DNA of 64,000 nt, taken from NCBI GenBank assembly GCA_946999645.1, contig CAMQDS010000006.1, positions 1 through 64,000 of the forward strand, read 5' to 3'. How positions within the stretch are numbered: the first letter of the stretch is position 1; every line of letters starts with the position of its first letter. This document shows positions 36,535-46,575 of this stretch, piece after piece. The notes under the pieces are model-generated. The model was not told where the DNA came from. It saw nothing but the letters and a program-made list of their open reading frames with translations, and made no database searches. The DNA comes from an uncultured Bacteroidales bacterium. Lineage in GTDB: Bacteria > Bacteroidota > Bacteroidia > Bacteroidales > UBA932. The position numbers and the translations under genes were made by a program.

Positions 36535-38067
36535 ATGAAAAAAAGTTGTTTGTTTATTTTCGCAGTCTTTATAGTTGCGTTGGTTTCGTGCCAGAAAGAA
36601 AATCCAAATGCTGGAGGGGTTGTTACGCCAACAGAAATTGATGCCGTAAGTGGAGTAAGCCTTACTTATGAGACTACCCAGTTTTCAACTTTGAAAATCA
36701 CCCCTAAAGTTAAATTTTCTAAAGGTGAGGAAAAGGATATTAAATACGAGTGGAGTGTTGACTATAAAATAGTTTCAACAGAAAAGAACCTAAATCTTAA
36801 ATTGACTAAGACTGGTACCTTTGACGGCTATTTTAAGGCAAGCAGCGAGACTTCTGCTAAATTGGTAAAATTTAAGTTGAGAGTGGCTTCGCCTGCTTTT
36901 GATCAGGGAATACTTCTTCTGAGTGAAGCAGAAGGAAGACCTATGCTCACATTCAAGAATGTCGTAAAAATGGAAGATAAGTCAATTGTTGATTTCTTCT
37001 CCGAACTCAATCCAGGAGTGGTTCTTGGAAAAAAACCTGTCAATATATATTGGAAAGGCGACACTCACACTTGGCCTGGTTCTCCTACTACGTCCTCAAA
37101 AGATTTGGAGGCAATTGTGATTACTGATGATCCTGTAAAAGTATATACAATGAATTACGATGATATGAAAGTGCGTGATGAGATTGTATATGACGGAGAG
37201 GGTGAATTTAAGCCTGAAACGGTGCTTATGCCTCATGGTAGGCAGAATTCTCTATGGAATGGTATGGAACTTTTCTTTGCTGGTAAAGGTAAATTCTATT
37301 GTATGACCGAAAGTAAGAACTTTATAAAAGTCCCATATGAAATTCCTGCAGATGCTGTGATTGCTCCATATATCTGTTCTGGTTATAGTCAGCTGACAGT
37401 GATGGCTAGTGCTATTTATGATAATTTCAATAAGAAAATGCTTTATCTTGATTCTGATGGTGAGACTATTGTAGAAGGAGATAAATATTGCGGAGTTAAG
37501 GCTATGGCACTATTTTCTTGTGGTGCTGAATATAGGGCACCAAAGGATGATTACAGACATGAGCCATATAAGTTCATGCTAATAGGCTCTAACGGTGATC
37601 AAATTAAGGTATTATTATTTGATGTATTCTGGCCTTCAGTAGAGGGAGCAGAGTCATTTATTAATGAATTTGATATGTCAGGAAAGATTATGCCTAATTC
37701 AACTTTATGTGTCAATCCTGCAAGACCTGTATTGTATTACTCCGTAGGTAATAAGATTTTCAGTATGAACTATGACAGCGGAAACGTAGATGCCAATCCT
37801 GTTGTTTCACTCAAGGATAATATGGAAGTTAAGAGTATTGCTTTTGACGTATATAATCCTTATCGTATGTTTGTAGCTGCAGATGACAAAAATGAAAAAG
37901 GCGAACTTAAAGCGGCAATCTATGTCTTTGATGTAACTAATGCTACAAAACCAGCGACTCAAATGTTTGCCGAAGAACATGTCGGAGGAAGTGTAAAGAA
38001 ACTTATTTACAAGGGTAATGGTTTGGAATGTAACTATCAGGGAAAAAATCCATATAAAAAAGACTAA
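36535..38067 (+). CDS. PKD-like family lipoprotein
   Basis: A 510-residue lipoprotein with lipobox Cys19 (ALVSC). The first 120 residues form a PKD-like beta-sandwich (segment KYEWSVDYK), and the rest may be a beta-propeller-like region judging by repeated short strand patterns. This is the family always linked to DUF4843 and SusCD genes. It probably projects from the cell surface and binds the imported ligand. Confidence 0.8.
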   Translation: MKKSCLFIFAVFIVALVSCQKENPNAGGVVTPTEIDAVSGVSLTYETTQFSTLKITPKVKFSKGEEKDIKYEWSVDYKIVSTEKNLNLKLTKTGTFDGYFKASSETSAKLVKFKLRVASPAFDQGILLLSEAEGRPMLTFKNVVKMEDKSIVDFFSELNPGVVLGKKPVNIYWKGDTHTWPGSPTTSSKDLEAIVITDDPVKVYTMNYDDMKVRDEIVYDGEGEFKPETVLMPHGRQNSLWNGMELFFAGKGKFYCMTESKNFIKVPYEIPADAVIAPYICSGYSQLTVMASAIYDNFNKKMLYLDSDGETIVEGDKYCGVKAMALFSCGAEYRAPKDDYRHEPYKFMLIGSNGDQIKVLLFDVFWPSVEGAESFINEFDMSGKIMPNSTLCVNPARPVLYYSVGNKIFSMNYDSGNVDANPVVSLKDNMEVKSIAFDVYNPYRMFVAADDKNEKGELKAAIYVFDVTNATKPATQMFAEEHVGGSVKKLIYKGNGLECNYQGKNPYKKD

Positions 38068-38079
38068 AACAAGGTAGAG

Positions 38080-39654
38080 ATGAAAAAGAATTTTATTAAA
38101 ACAATTATATTTTCGGCAATAAGCGTACTCTCTGTAGGATGCTGTAAAAATGAAGAAGTGCATATGGTTCCTCCAAAGCCTGTGCATGAACCATTGCCGA
38201 TTGAATTATTATCAGAAAGTGATATGGCTGCAGATGCCAAAACTTTCGCTAAGGACGATGCTAAGACTGCTTATTTTACATTTTCAGAAGCAGTTAAAAA
38301 ATTCTCATCTATTGAGATTGACGGTAAAAAATATCACCTTCCTTCAGAATCTGAACTACGTGGGATTTTTCCAGATAAAGATGTCCTGTCTTTCGACTCA
38401 AAGAATGTTAAATCAGGTATTTCAGAAGAGATAATGATAAAAGGCAAACGTCAAAAATATTATGCTGATTATAAAAGTGCTGGAGATGGCACAACGTACG
38501 CCATAAGGTTTATGGGTAATGGCGATAAATTACGTTCTGCTTACAGATATAGGGTGGTTCGTAAAGGTAATGCTGCAGCATTGGAAATCACATGTCGTTA
38601 TATCGGCTCTGAAGCAAAATTAAATATCAACAATATTTCGGAAAAGGCTTTTTGGGAAAAAGATAACGATTGGGACATTGTAAGGACAGTTCCTTTTTCT
38701 GGTTATAAAATAAATGATAAGGTAGAAGGGAAATCTTCTGTTGGATATTTTTGGACTGCTTCTGAACGTAATTTTGAAAAGTCATGGAGTGTTGTTGCTC
38801 TGCCTTATTCATCTTTCTTAACTCTTTCTGATAAAACAGTTGCCTATCCGGTGAGACTTTTACTTGGAGAGGCTCCGAAGCCTGATGTGAAACCTGCTTT
38901 GGAGTATGTGGCTGAGTACAATCTTGATATAGATGGAAGAAATTTTGCCGATTCTCACGAATGTAGTAAGTCAGGTGGGTTTTTCAGTTTCTTTGAGGCA
39001 CGAAGCCGTTTCCGTCATTGGAGAGAAAAAGGCAGCGATGAATATTATCACATCCCAACCGTTGAGGAACTGCGTGGTGTCTTCCCAGATATGAATAAAG
39101 ATAAGGCAATTGATTTTAGACATCAAACTGTTCGTAAAGATATAAATGAGGATATTGTAGTACACAAAGAACGCTTTACTTATAAAGCCGATTATAAAAA
39201 TACAGGCAAAAGACTTACATATGCTCTTAGATTTAAAGGAAATGGAAATTCTCAACTGAGTGCTTGGAGATATTCTCTTCGCGGCTCATTCCAAGATGGA
39301 AGCGAGGACTCATACCTTGAGGTTGCCTGCATTTATCTCGGACCTGACAAGGCAAATCTAACTTTGGATCAGGTTTCAGAGCCTAAATTCTGGGAAGACA
39401 ATAAGTCTTCTATAATCATCCGTAAATTCAGTGCTGGCGGTTTTAAACTTAATTACAACTTGAAAGTTTTGTATAAAGGTGCATCTGTTTATATTTGGTC
39501 TATGTCAGAGGCTCCTGGAGAATATAGTGATGAGGAACAGGGAATATTTAAGGAAAAACTCGCATACTATGCTACAACCGGCTCATTTGGCAGTTATATT
39601 AGAGATGTCATCAGACCAGCTCAATGTTCTGTTCGTTTATTTTCAGATAAATAG
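38080..39654 (+). CDS. Lipoprotein with two tandem copies of an unfamiliar domain
   Basis: A 524-residue secreted protein I cannot assign to a family. A signal ends near Cys21/Cys22, then two homologous domains follow at about residues 46-262 and 277-521. Matching landmarks are YHLP (85) with LRGIFP (93) and YHIP (323) with LRGVFP (331), then YAIRFMGNG against YALRFKGNG, and FWTASE against IWSMSE. The LP-x-x-x-E-L motif recalls carbohydrate- or peptide-binding FISUMP-like domains, only weakly. It ends the SusCD operon, 12 bases after the PKD-like gene, and is likely another surface-exposed binding protein. Confidence 0.75.
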   Translation: MKKNFIKTIIFSAISVLSVGCCKNEEVHMVPPKPVHEPLPIELLSESDMAADAKTFAKDDAKTAYFTFSEAVKKFSSIEIDGKKYHLPSESELRGIFPDKDVLSFDSKNVKSGISEEIMIKGKRQKYYADYKSAGDGTTYAIRFMGNGDKLRSAYRYRVVRKGNAAALEITCRYIGSEAKLNINNISEKAFWEKDNDWDIVRTVPFSGYKINDKVEGKSSVGYFWTASERNFEKSWSVVALPYSSFLTLSDKTVAYPVRLLLGEAPKPDVKPALEYVAEYNLDIDGRNFADSHECSKSGGFFSFFEARSRFRHWREKGSDEYYHIPTVEELRGVFPDMNKDKAIDFRHQTVRKDINEDIVVHKERFTYKADYKNTGKRLTYALRFKGNGNSQLSAWRYSLRGSFQDGSEDSYLEVACIYLGPDKANLTLDQVSEPKFWEDNKSSIIIRKFSAGGFKLNYNLKVLYKGASVYIWSMSEAPGEYSDEEQGIFKEKLAYYATTGSFGSYIRDVIRPAQCSVRLFSDK

Positions 39655-39700
39655 TTGATTTTTGTCGGATTTACGGGTTATTCGCAAAAAAAGTGTGATA

Positions 39701-39732
39701 TTTGCAAAATATTGGTTTAGTTGGCATTTTTG
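39701..39732 (+). promoter_or_regulatory. Possible promoter of the FKBP gene
   Basis: TTTG at 39701-39704 and CATTTTTG at 39725-39732, 20 bases apart, match the -33/-7 pair with one mismatch. The FKBP start codon at 39767 follows. Confidence 0.4.
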
Positions 39733-39766
39733 CCACTGAGTTATGAAACTTATAAATTTATACAAT

Positions 39767-40570
39767 ATGAAAATAAACAAATTTCTTGCTGCGGCTGCTG
39801 TTGTTGCTATGACTGTTGCTTGCGGAGTAAAGGGAGAAGGTTCTGCTACAGGCTCTGCAGACTCTCTTGGTACGGCTAAGCCTGTAAATCCTAAATCTCT
39901 TCTTCCATCTAAGGCTGTTAGAGATTCTGTAAGTTATCTGCTTGGAGTAAACTTCGGCTCTTTTCTTAAAGGTTATAATTTTGGGGATGATTTGAATTTT
40001 TCTCAAATAAAGGCAGGTATAAAGGACTTTATGAAAGCTAAAGGTGATCAGAGGGATTCAGCTTTCCTTAAGCAGTTTAGGATTTCTCCTGATAAGATGA
40101 ATGATCTTTTCAACTCATACCTTACAAAAAGACAAGAGTATACTCTTGCTGTAAATGCTGAAAAAGAGAAGAAATTTCTTGACGCAAACAAGGGAAAAGA
40201 TAGTGTTAAGGTTACTGAAAGCGGACTTCAATATATTATAAGAGAGGCTGGAAGTGATGTTAAGGCAGGTCCAAAGGATACTATATTTGTTCACTATAAG
40301 GGTACACTTATAGACGGAACCGTGTTTGACAGCACTAAACCTGAGCAGCCATCTGCAAGGTTGGTAATGGATAGGGTAGTAGCAGGTTGGACAGAAGGTT
40401 TGCAACTTGTTGGCGAAGGCGGTAAAATTAAACTTTTCCTTCCTTCTGCTCTCGGATACGGTGAAAGAGGAACCAACGGTATAGAGCCTAATTCTACTAT
40501 CATCTTCGATGTTAAGGTAGATTCAGTAAGGCGTTTTGTAGAAAAGCCAGAAGAGACTAAGAAGAAATAG
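39767..40570 (+). CDS. FKBP-type peptidyl-prolyl isomerase lipoprotein
   Basis: A 267-residue lipoprotein isomerase that assists folding of exported proteins. I start at 39767 (MKINKFLAAAAVVAMTVAC), because the upstream ATG at 39743 would add eight residues before a clean lipoprotein signal. The lipobox is TVAC. An FKBP N-terminal dimerisation region (about 45-140) precedes the FKBP domain with DTIFVHYKGTLIDGTVFDST and the LPSALGYGERG loop. A terminator follows, so it is expressed alone. Confidence 0.93.
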   Translation: MKINKFLAAAAVVAMTVACGVKGEGSATGSADSLGTAKPVNPKSLLPSKAVRDSVSYLLGVNFGSFLKGYNFGDDLNFSQIKAGIKDFMKAKGDQRDSAFLKQFRISPDKMNDLFNSYLTKRQEYTLAVNAEKEKKFLDANKGKDSVKVTESGLQYIIREAGSDVKAGPKDTIFVHYKGTLIDGTVFDSTKPEQPSARLVMDRVVAGWTEGLQLVGEGGKIKLFLPSALGYGERGTNGIEPNSTIIFDVKVDSVRRFVEKPEETKKK

Positions 40571-40590
40571 TCTTTTCAATAATATTGTGT

Positions 40591-40626
40591 AAGCCTGTCA
40601 GACTTAGTCTTGGCAGGCTTGTTTTG
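40591..40626 (+). terminator. Terminator after the FKBP gene
   Basis: AAGCCTGTCA (40591-40600) pairs with TGGCAGGCTT (40611-40620), with one G-T pair, followed by GTTTTG. The T run is short but the position fits. Confidence 0.7.
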
Positions 40627-40718
40627 TAAATATAGTTTAAGTTCGATTTTTCCTTTTAATCTCAAAAATATGTATTTTTGCATTATGCGGCATTAAATTT
40701 TAAAATGCAATTCTTATT

Positions 40719-41354
40719 ATGATAACAATCGGATACAAAAACAAATTCAGTTCTATTTTAAGGGCAATAGCAGCCATCGCTATCGGTATAGTAATGATTA
40801 TCAGTACAGATGCTACTGTAACCGTTGTCAAAGTTATTTCGGCTCTAATCTTTGCTGCTGGTATTGTTTCTTTTGCGTATGGCTATTTCAATAGGAAAAA
40901 AGGAATATTTAGTCTGATGCTTGTCAATGCAGCAGTGGATATAGTAATCGGTCTTTTACTTTTCTTCTTTCCTGGAGCTATAGCAGAATTTATAATAAAT
41001 GTTATAGGCGTGCTTTTGCTATTATTTGGTATAATGCAACTAATTGCACTGCTTAGTGTGATGTCATTGCTGGGTCTAAATTTTACTTCTCTCTTACTTT
41101 CAATCTTGGCTGTTATCGGTGGTATTGTGCTGATTTTTAATCCATTCAGTAAAATGATTATGGGAATTGTTACGGGAGTGTCACTCATTGTTTATGGAGT
41201 ACAGGAATTGATGTCAGCATGGAAAATGGACAAGGCTAAGAAAGAGTATAATATAAAATTCAGTGTAGACATGGATGAGGAAGAAGCTAAAGACAAAGCA
41301 ATTAATGATTTTTCATATGTAAAGGATGCTGAATTTCATAAGGTTGATGAATAG
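40719..41354 (+). CDS. DUF308 (HdeD-like) membrane protein
   Basis: A 211-residue inner-membrane protein with six hydrophobic segments arranged as three pairs, characteristic of DUF308/HdeD proteins, and an acidic C-terminal tail of about 45 residues. HdeD of E. coli is linked to acid resistance, but the molecular function is not known. It stands six bases before dnaG and is probably co-transcribed with it. Confidence 0.85.
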   Translation: MITIGYKNKFSSILRAIAAIAIGIVMIISTDATVTVVKVISALIFAAGIVSFAYGYFNRKKGIFSLMLVNAAVDIVIGLLLFFFPGAIAEFIINVIGVLLLLFGIMQLIALLSVMSLLGLNFTSLLLSILAVIGGIVLIFNPFSKMIMGIVTGVSLIVYGVQELMSAWKMDKAKKEYNIKFSVDMDEEEAKDKAINDFSYVKDAEFHKVDE

Positions 41355-41360
41355 TAATTT

Positions 41361-43313
41361 ATGATTCCAAAGGATACAGTAGACAAAATCATAGATGCTG
41401 CGCAGATTACTGATGTAGTTGGAGACTTTGTTTCGCTTAAGAGACGGGGTGCCAATTATGTTGCCTGCTGTCCTTTTCATAATGAGAAAACTCCTTCTTT
41501 TTATGTATCTCCATCTAAGGGAATATATAAATGTTTCGGTTGCGGAAAATCAGGTACTGCAATCGGTTTTGTGATGGAGCATGAGAGTATGTCTTATGTG
41601 GATGCTTTGAAATTTCTTGCAAGAAAGTATGGTATAGAAGTAGTTGAAAAAGAGGAATCGGCAGAGGAGATTGCTTTGCGTCAAAGAAGTGAGAGTTTAT
41701 ATCTGGCTTTAGAGTATGCCAATAAATTTTTCATTGATAGTTTGAAAGAGGGGGAAGGTCGTATTCTTGGCTACAAGTACTTCAAAGAAAGAGGACTTAC
41801 AGATGAAACTATAATAAAATATGGTCTTGGTTGGGCACCTAAAGGAAGGACGGTATTTTATGATGCTGCTCGGAAAGCTGGCTATAAAGAGGACTTTTTA
41901 ATAGCCGCAGGACTTTGTAACAAAAATGAAGATGGAAGCATATCGGACCGTTTTTTTGATAGAGTTATATTTCCTATACATTCTGTAAGCGGTAGAGTTA
42001 TTGCTTTTGGAGGACGTACTCTCAAAGGAGGACATCCTGCAATGAAATATGTAAATTCCCCTGAAACAGAGATTTACGTAAAAAGTAAGTCCCTTTATGG
42101 GATATATTTTGCCAAAAATGAAATTGCCCGTAGGGATAAATGCTTTCTCGTTGAAGGGTATCTCGATGTGCTGTCTATGCACCAACTCGGCATTACTAAC
42201 GTGGTGGCATCGAGCGGTACTTCATTGACAGTGCCTCAAATTCGTCTTATAAAAAAGTTTACACAGAATGTAACCATAATGTATGATGGTGATTCTGCTG
42301 GAATAAATGCTGCTTTGAGGGGAATAGGTCTGATTCTTAAGGAAGGCCTAAATGTCAAAGTTGTACTAATACCAGATGGGGATGATCCAGATTCTTTCAG
42401 TCGCAAACATAGCCTTGATGAGGTTACAGAATTTATAGATAATGCCGAAACAGACTTTATAAGTTTTAAAACAAACCTTTTGCTTAAACAGGCTGGAGAT
42501 GATCCATTGAAAAAGGCAGAACTTATAAATGATATTGCTGATACCATTGCTCTTATTCCAGATGCCGTAAAACGGAGTATGTATGTTCAGAATAGTGCTG
42601 AAAATTTTAATATAGAAGCAGATATACTATTTGATAGGGTGCAGCAATCCCGTGAAAAAATACTGGATGAAACGCTTAATGATATAGAGCAACAGGATAA
42701 TAATGATAAAATATTAAATGAGGCGAGTTGTGTTGTAGAGCAGAATGTTGAAAATGCTCTTTTGCTGCCATCTGAAAGGGAACTGCTTTGGTTTATTTTG
42801 AAGTATGGTAGTGAAGATATGGCTTTCAATGTAGATTCTGAATTTTATGATGAAGAAAATGTTTACACTGTGGCTGAATTTATAGATTCTGCACTTGTGG
42901 CTGATAATCACCAATTTGAGAACTCTATTTACAGAAAAGTTTATAATCTGTATTTTGAGTTTTATGACAGTAATGACCGCCTTTCTCAACAAGAAATTGT
43001 AGCAAAGCTGATGGATGGGGAAGATAGAAATGTGGCTGAAATTGTTTCTGGTTTGATTCAGGAAAATCATATACTTACAGTTCAAAATTTTGCTGCTTCT
43101 ATGACCGCCCTATCTACTTTTTTGGTTAAAAATGTCCCTCGTGCTATAATCGTTTATCAATCAAAACGTATACAGGATAAAATTATCCATTTAAATAATG
43201 AATTAAAAAAAACAATAGAAGATGAATCTTCTCAGATAGAGATAATCAAGAAAATACAAGAAAAGACATTAATCCGAAAAAAAATTGACGAGCGTCTCGG
43301 AAGAATCAGATAG
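41361..43313 (+). CDS. dnaG: DNA primase
   Basis: DnaG makes RNA primers for replication. The N-terminal CHC2 zinc-binding domain is shown by CCPFHNEKTPSF and KCFGCGKSG; the TOPRIM motifs EGYLDVL and MYDGDSAG are intact, and a C-terminal helicase-binding region (from about 440) follows with normal overall length (650). The gene follows a small membrane protein and precedes metG by 23 bases. Confidence 0.97.
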   Translation: MIPKDTVDKIIDAAQITDVVGDFVSLKRRGANYVACCPFHNEKTPSFYVSPSKGIYKCFGCGKSGTAIGFVMEHESMSYVDALKFLARKYGIEVVEKEESAEEIALRQRSESLYLALEYANKFFIDSLKEGEGRILGYKYFKERGLTDETIIKYGLGWAPKGRTVFYDAARKAGYKEDFLIAAGLCNKNEDGSISDRFFDRVIFPIHSVSGRVIAFGGRTLKGGHPAMKYVNSPETEIYVKSKSLYGIYFAKNEIARRDKCFLVEGYLDVLSMHQLGITNVVASSGTSLTVPQIRLIKKFTQNVTIMYDGDSAGINAALRGIGLILKEGLNVKVVLIPDGDDPDSFSRKHSLDEVTEFIDNAETDFISFKTNLLLKQAGDDPLKKAELINDIADTIALIPDAVKRSMYVQNSAENFNIEADILFDRVQQSREKILDETLNDIEQQDNNDKILNEASCVVEQNVENALLLPSERELLWFILKYGSEDMAFNVDSEFYDEENVYTVAEFIDSALVADNHQFENSIYRKVYNLYFEFYDSNDRLSQQEIVAKLMDGEDRNVAEIVSGLIQENHILTVQNFAASMTALSTFLVKNVPRAIIVYQSKRIQDKIIHLNNELKKTIEDESSQIEIIKKIQEKTLIRKKIDERLGRIR

Positions 43314-43336
43314 ATAAATAATAAAATAATCATAGT

Positions 43337-45529
43337 ATGACAAGCAAATTCAATAGAACTATAGTTACTGCTGCCCTTCCTTATGCCAATGGTCCAGTAC
43401 ATATCGGACATCTTGCTGGTGTATATGTACCTGCAGATATATATGTAAGATATTTAAGGTTAAGAGGTAAAGAGGTACTGTTCGTATGTGGAAGTGATGA
43501 GCATGGTGTCCCAATCACAATAAAGGCTAAGAAACTTGGCGTATCACCTCGGGATATAGTTGATAAGTATCACAATATTATAAAAGACTCTTTTAACAGG
43601 CTGGGAATTAATTTTGACATATATTCAAGGACTACATCTAAAGTTCATGAAAAAAATGCTGCCGATTTCTTTAAAAAACTCTATGATAATGATAAGTTTA
43701 TAACTAAAGAAACGGAGCAGTTCTATGATCCGGAGGCAAAAACTTTTCTTGCAGACAGATATATAACCGGTATCTGCCCAAAATGTGGACACGAAGGGGC
43801 GTATGGGGATCAATGTGAGAAGTGCGGAAGTACTCTTAGTCCTGAGGAATTGATAAATCCGAAGTCTGCTCTTAGTGGTAGTACTCCTCAAAAAGTTAAG
43901 ACAAAGCATTGGTATCTGCCTTTAGATCAATATGAACCGTGGTTGCGAGATTGGATTTTGAATAAGCATAAAGAGTGGAAAGCCAATGTATATGGTCAAT
44001 GCAAAAGTTGGATTGACGGTGGTCTTCAGCCTCGTGCCGTTAGCCGTGACCTTGATTGGGGGGTTCCGCTGCCGATAGAGGGAGCAGAAGGTAAGGTACT
44101 TTATGTATGGTTCGATGCTCCTATAGGTTATATTTCTAATACTAAGGAACTTCTGCCAAATTCTTGGGAAAAGTGGTGGAAAGATAACGGAACTCGTCTT
44201 GTGCATTTTATTGGGAAAGATAATATAGTATTCCATTGTATAGTATTTCCGTCAATGCTAAAGGCAGAAGGCTCTTACATACTTCCTGATAATGTTCCTG
44301 CAAATGAATTTCTTAATTTGGAGGGAGATAAAATATCCACATCTCGAAATTGGGCAGTATGGCTGAATGAATACGTTGATGAATTTCCTGGACAGGAAGA
44401 CGTGTTAAGGTACGTTCTCTGTGCAAATGCTCCTGAAACCAAGGATAATGACTTCACTTGGAAAGATTTACAACAACGAAACAACAGTGAGTTGGTGGCT
44501 ATTTTGGGTAATTTCGTAAACAGGGCTGTTGTGCTTACAAAGAAATATTTTGATGGGAAAGTGCCAGCTAATCTAAAACCAGAACCAGTGGATGCAGATA
44601 CAATGGCACAGATACTCCCATGCAAAAAATCTTTGGAAAATTGTATTGATACATTTCATTTCAGGGAAGCACTTAAAGAAGCTATGAATATAGCGCGTAT
44701 CGGGAATAAATATATTTCAGATACCGAACCATGGAAGGTTGCTAAAACGGATATGGATAGGACAGCATCTATTCTGTATACTTCTTTGCAAATATGTGCA
44801 AGTCTTGCAATTGCTTTTGAGCCTTTCCTTCCGTTTTCGTCTGAGAAACTTCGTAGAATACTTAATGTAGGTATTAACGCAGGTATGGATTATCGTAAAG
44901 GAGAAGGTCCAGCTACAGAAAATTTCTATACAGAAAAAGAAAATTATGCTTTACATACAACACATATCGGCGAACCAGACAACCGTGGTAATGGTTTGAT
45001 GCTTTCATGGGAACAGTTGGGTACATCTGATATACTTCCTGTAGGTCATGAACTGGGAGAAACGGCGCTGCTGTTTGCAAAGATTGAAGATGATGTTGTA
45101 GATGCTCAGATAGCAAAATTGGAGAATACAAAGAAAGATAACGAGGCTAAGCAGGCAGAAAAGGACGCAATGGAAGCTGCTTCAAGAGTGGAACCGCAAA
45201 AGGAAGAATGTTCTTATGATGATTTTGAAAAAATGGATATAAGGACGGCAACAGTGCTTAGTGCAGAGAGAGTTCCTAAAACAGATAAGTTGCTAAAACT
45301 TACTATCAATACTGGAATTGATAATAGAGTGATTGTTTCGGGTATTGCAGAGTTTTATTCTCCTGAAGAATTATTAGGAAAACAAATTTGTATTTTAGCT
45401 AATCTCAAACCTCGTATGATTCGTGGAATTGAATCAAGGGGTATGATACTTATGGCTCGTCAGGGTGATGGCAAGATGCGTTTTATTACTCCTGTTGAGG
45501 TTTTGGCTAATGGGGCTCAAATAGGATAG
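43337..45529 (+). CDS. metG: Methionyl-tRNA synthetase
   Basis: A 730-residue class I synthetase that charges tRNA-Met. The HIGH motif is in [11 protein letters not shown], the zinc knuckle is [18 protein letters not shown], and the KMSKS motif appears as DKISTSR. A C-terminal EMAP-II-type tRNA-binding domain (about 620-730, starting at [11 protein letters not shown]) is attached through a Lys/Glu-rich linker. This arrangement is usual for Bacteroidota. It is followed one base later by murB. Confidence 0.97.
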   Translation: MTSKFNRTIVTAALPYANGPVHIGHLAGVYVPADIYVRYLRLRGKEVLFVCGSDEHGVPITIKAKKLGVSPRDIVDKYHNIIKDSFNRLGINFDIYSRTTSKVHEKNAADFFKKLYDNDKFITKETEQFYDPEAKTFLADRYITGICPKCGHEGAYGDQCEKCGSTLSPEELINPKSALSGSTPQKVKTKHWYLPLDQYEPWLRDWILNKHKEWKANVYGQCKSWIDGGLQPRAVSRDLDWGVPLPIEGAEGKVLYVWFDAPIGYISNTKELLPNSWEKWWKDNGTRLVHFIGKDNIVFHCIVFPSMLKAEGSYILPDNVPANEFLNLEGDKISTSRNWAVWLNEYVDEFPGQEDVLRYVLCANAPETKDNDFTWKDLQQRNNSELVAILGNFVNRAVVLTKKYFDGKVPANLKPEPVDADTMAQILPCKKSLENCIDTFHFREALKEAMNIARIGNKYISDTEPWKVAKTDMDRTASILYTSLQICASLAIAFEPFLPFSSEKLRRILNVGINAGMDYRKGEGPATENFYTEKENYALHTTHIGEPDNRGNGLMLSWEQLGTSDILPVGHELGETALLFAKIEDDVVDAQIAKLENTKKDNEAKQAEKDAMEAASRVEPQKEECSYDDFEKMDIRTATVLSAERVPKTDKLLKLTINTGIDNRVIVSGIAEFYSPEELLGKQICILANLKPRMIRGIESRGMILMARQGDGKMRFITPVEVLANGAQIG

Positions 45530-45530
45530 G

Positions 45531-46565
45531 ATGAATATAAACTACAATATCCCTCTAAGGGCTTTTAATACATTCAAGATGGATGTCACTGCTGCTTGTA
45601 TGGTAGAATATTCATCGATTGAAGAACTTAAAGCCTTTTTTGAAGACAATAGATTGTCTGGAGAAATTCCTTTACCTTTTTTACATATAGGAGGAGGAAG
45701 TAATCTATTGTTTACCAAAGATTTTACTGGTACAATACTACATTCTTCCATAAAATTTATCGAAAATAAAGGAAATGGAAAAGTGCGTGTGGGATCAGGA
45801 GTGTTGTGGGATGATTTTTGTCTTTACGTTTCATCGCATAATCTTTGGGGGGCTGAAAATCTTTCTTTGATACCAGGAGAAGTTGGAGCGGCAGCAGTGC
45901 AGAATATAGGAGCTTATGGACGTGAGGTTAAGGATATTATTGAGTCTGTGGAATGTTATGATATTATTGAACATAAAGAAGTAATATTTAATAATACAGA
46001 CTGTGCATATTCTTATAGAGATTCTTTTTTTAAACAAGACGGAAAAGGGCGATATATAGTTACAGCTGTAAATTTCAACCTATCAGAGACTTATGCTCCG
46101 TGTATAGATTATGGTCATATTCGTGAGAGTTTGGAAAAAATACAGAATAACGAAGAACTTACTCCAACTAAAATAAGGGAAACTATTATAGATATTAGAA
46201 AAAATAAATTACCTGATCCTGCAGAGATCCCGAGTGCTGGAAGTTTTTTTAGAAATCCTTTTGTCCTGCCACAACAATATATTTCAGTTAAAGATATTGC
46301 AGAAAAGGATGGACTGGGAGATGTGCCGCATTTTATCATGCCTAACGGTACTGTCAAGATACCTGCCGCTTGGTTGATAGAAAAGTGCGGATGGAAAGGC
46401 TTTAAATCAGGAAATGCAGGAGTCTATGAAAAGCAACCTTTAGTTATAATAAATTTAACTGGGAATGCAACACCAGAAGAAATCCTTTCTATGGAAAGAA
46501 AAATTGTAGATTCTGTAAAGAATCGTTTTGGTATTTTATTACTTCCTGAAGTAGAACATATATAA
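45531..46565 (+). CDS. murB: UDP-N-acetylenolpyruvoylglucosamine reductase
   Basis: MurB reduces UDP-GlcNAc-enolpyruvate to UDP-MurNAc in peptidoglycan synthesis. FAD-binding motif GGGSNLLFTKDFTG, the catalytic-serine block SAGSFFRNP and the C-terminal glutamate in LLPEVEHI are present, which is the type I (E. coli-like) form, 344 residues. It is adjacent to murA, so two consecutive steps are coupled. Confidence 0.97.
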   Translation: MNINYNIPLRAFNTFKMDVTAACMVEYSSIEELKAFFEDNRLSGEIPLPFLHIGGGSNLLFTKDFTGTILHSSIKFIENKGNGKVRVGSGVLWDDFCLYVSSHNLWGAENLSLIPGEVGAAAVQNIGAYGREVKDIIESVECYDIIEHKEVIFNNTDCAYSYRDSFFKQDGKGRYIVTAVNFNLSETYAPCIDYGHIRESLEKIQNNEELTPTKIRETIIDIRKNKLPDPAEIPSAGSFFRNPFVLPQQYISVKDIAEKDGLGDVPHFIMPNGTVKIPAAWLIEKCGWKGFKSGNAGVYEKQPLVIINLTGNATPEEILSMERKIVDSVKNRFGILLLPEVEHI

Positions 46566-46575
46566 GATTAATATT

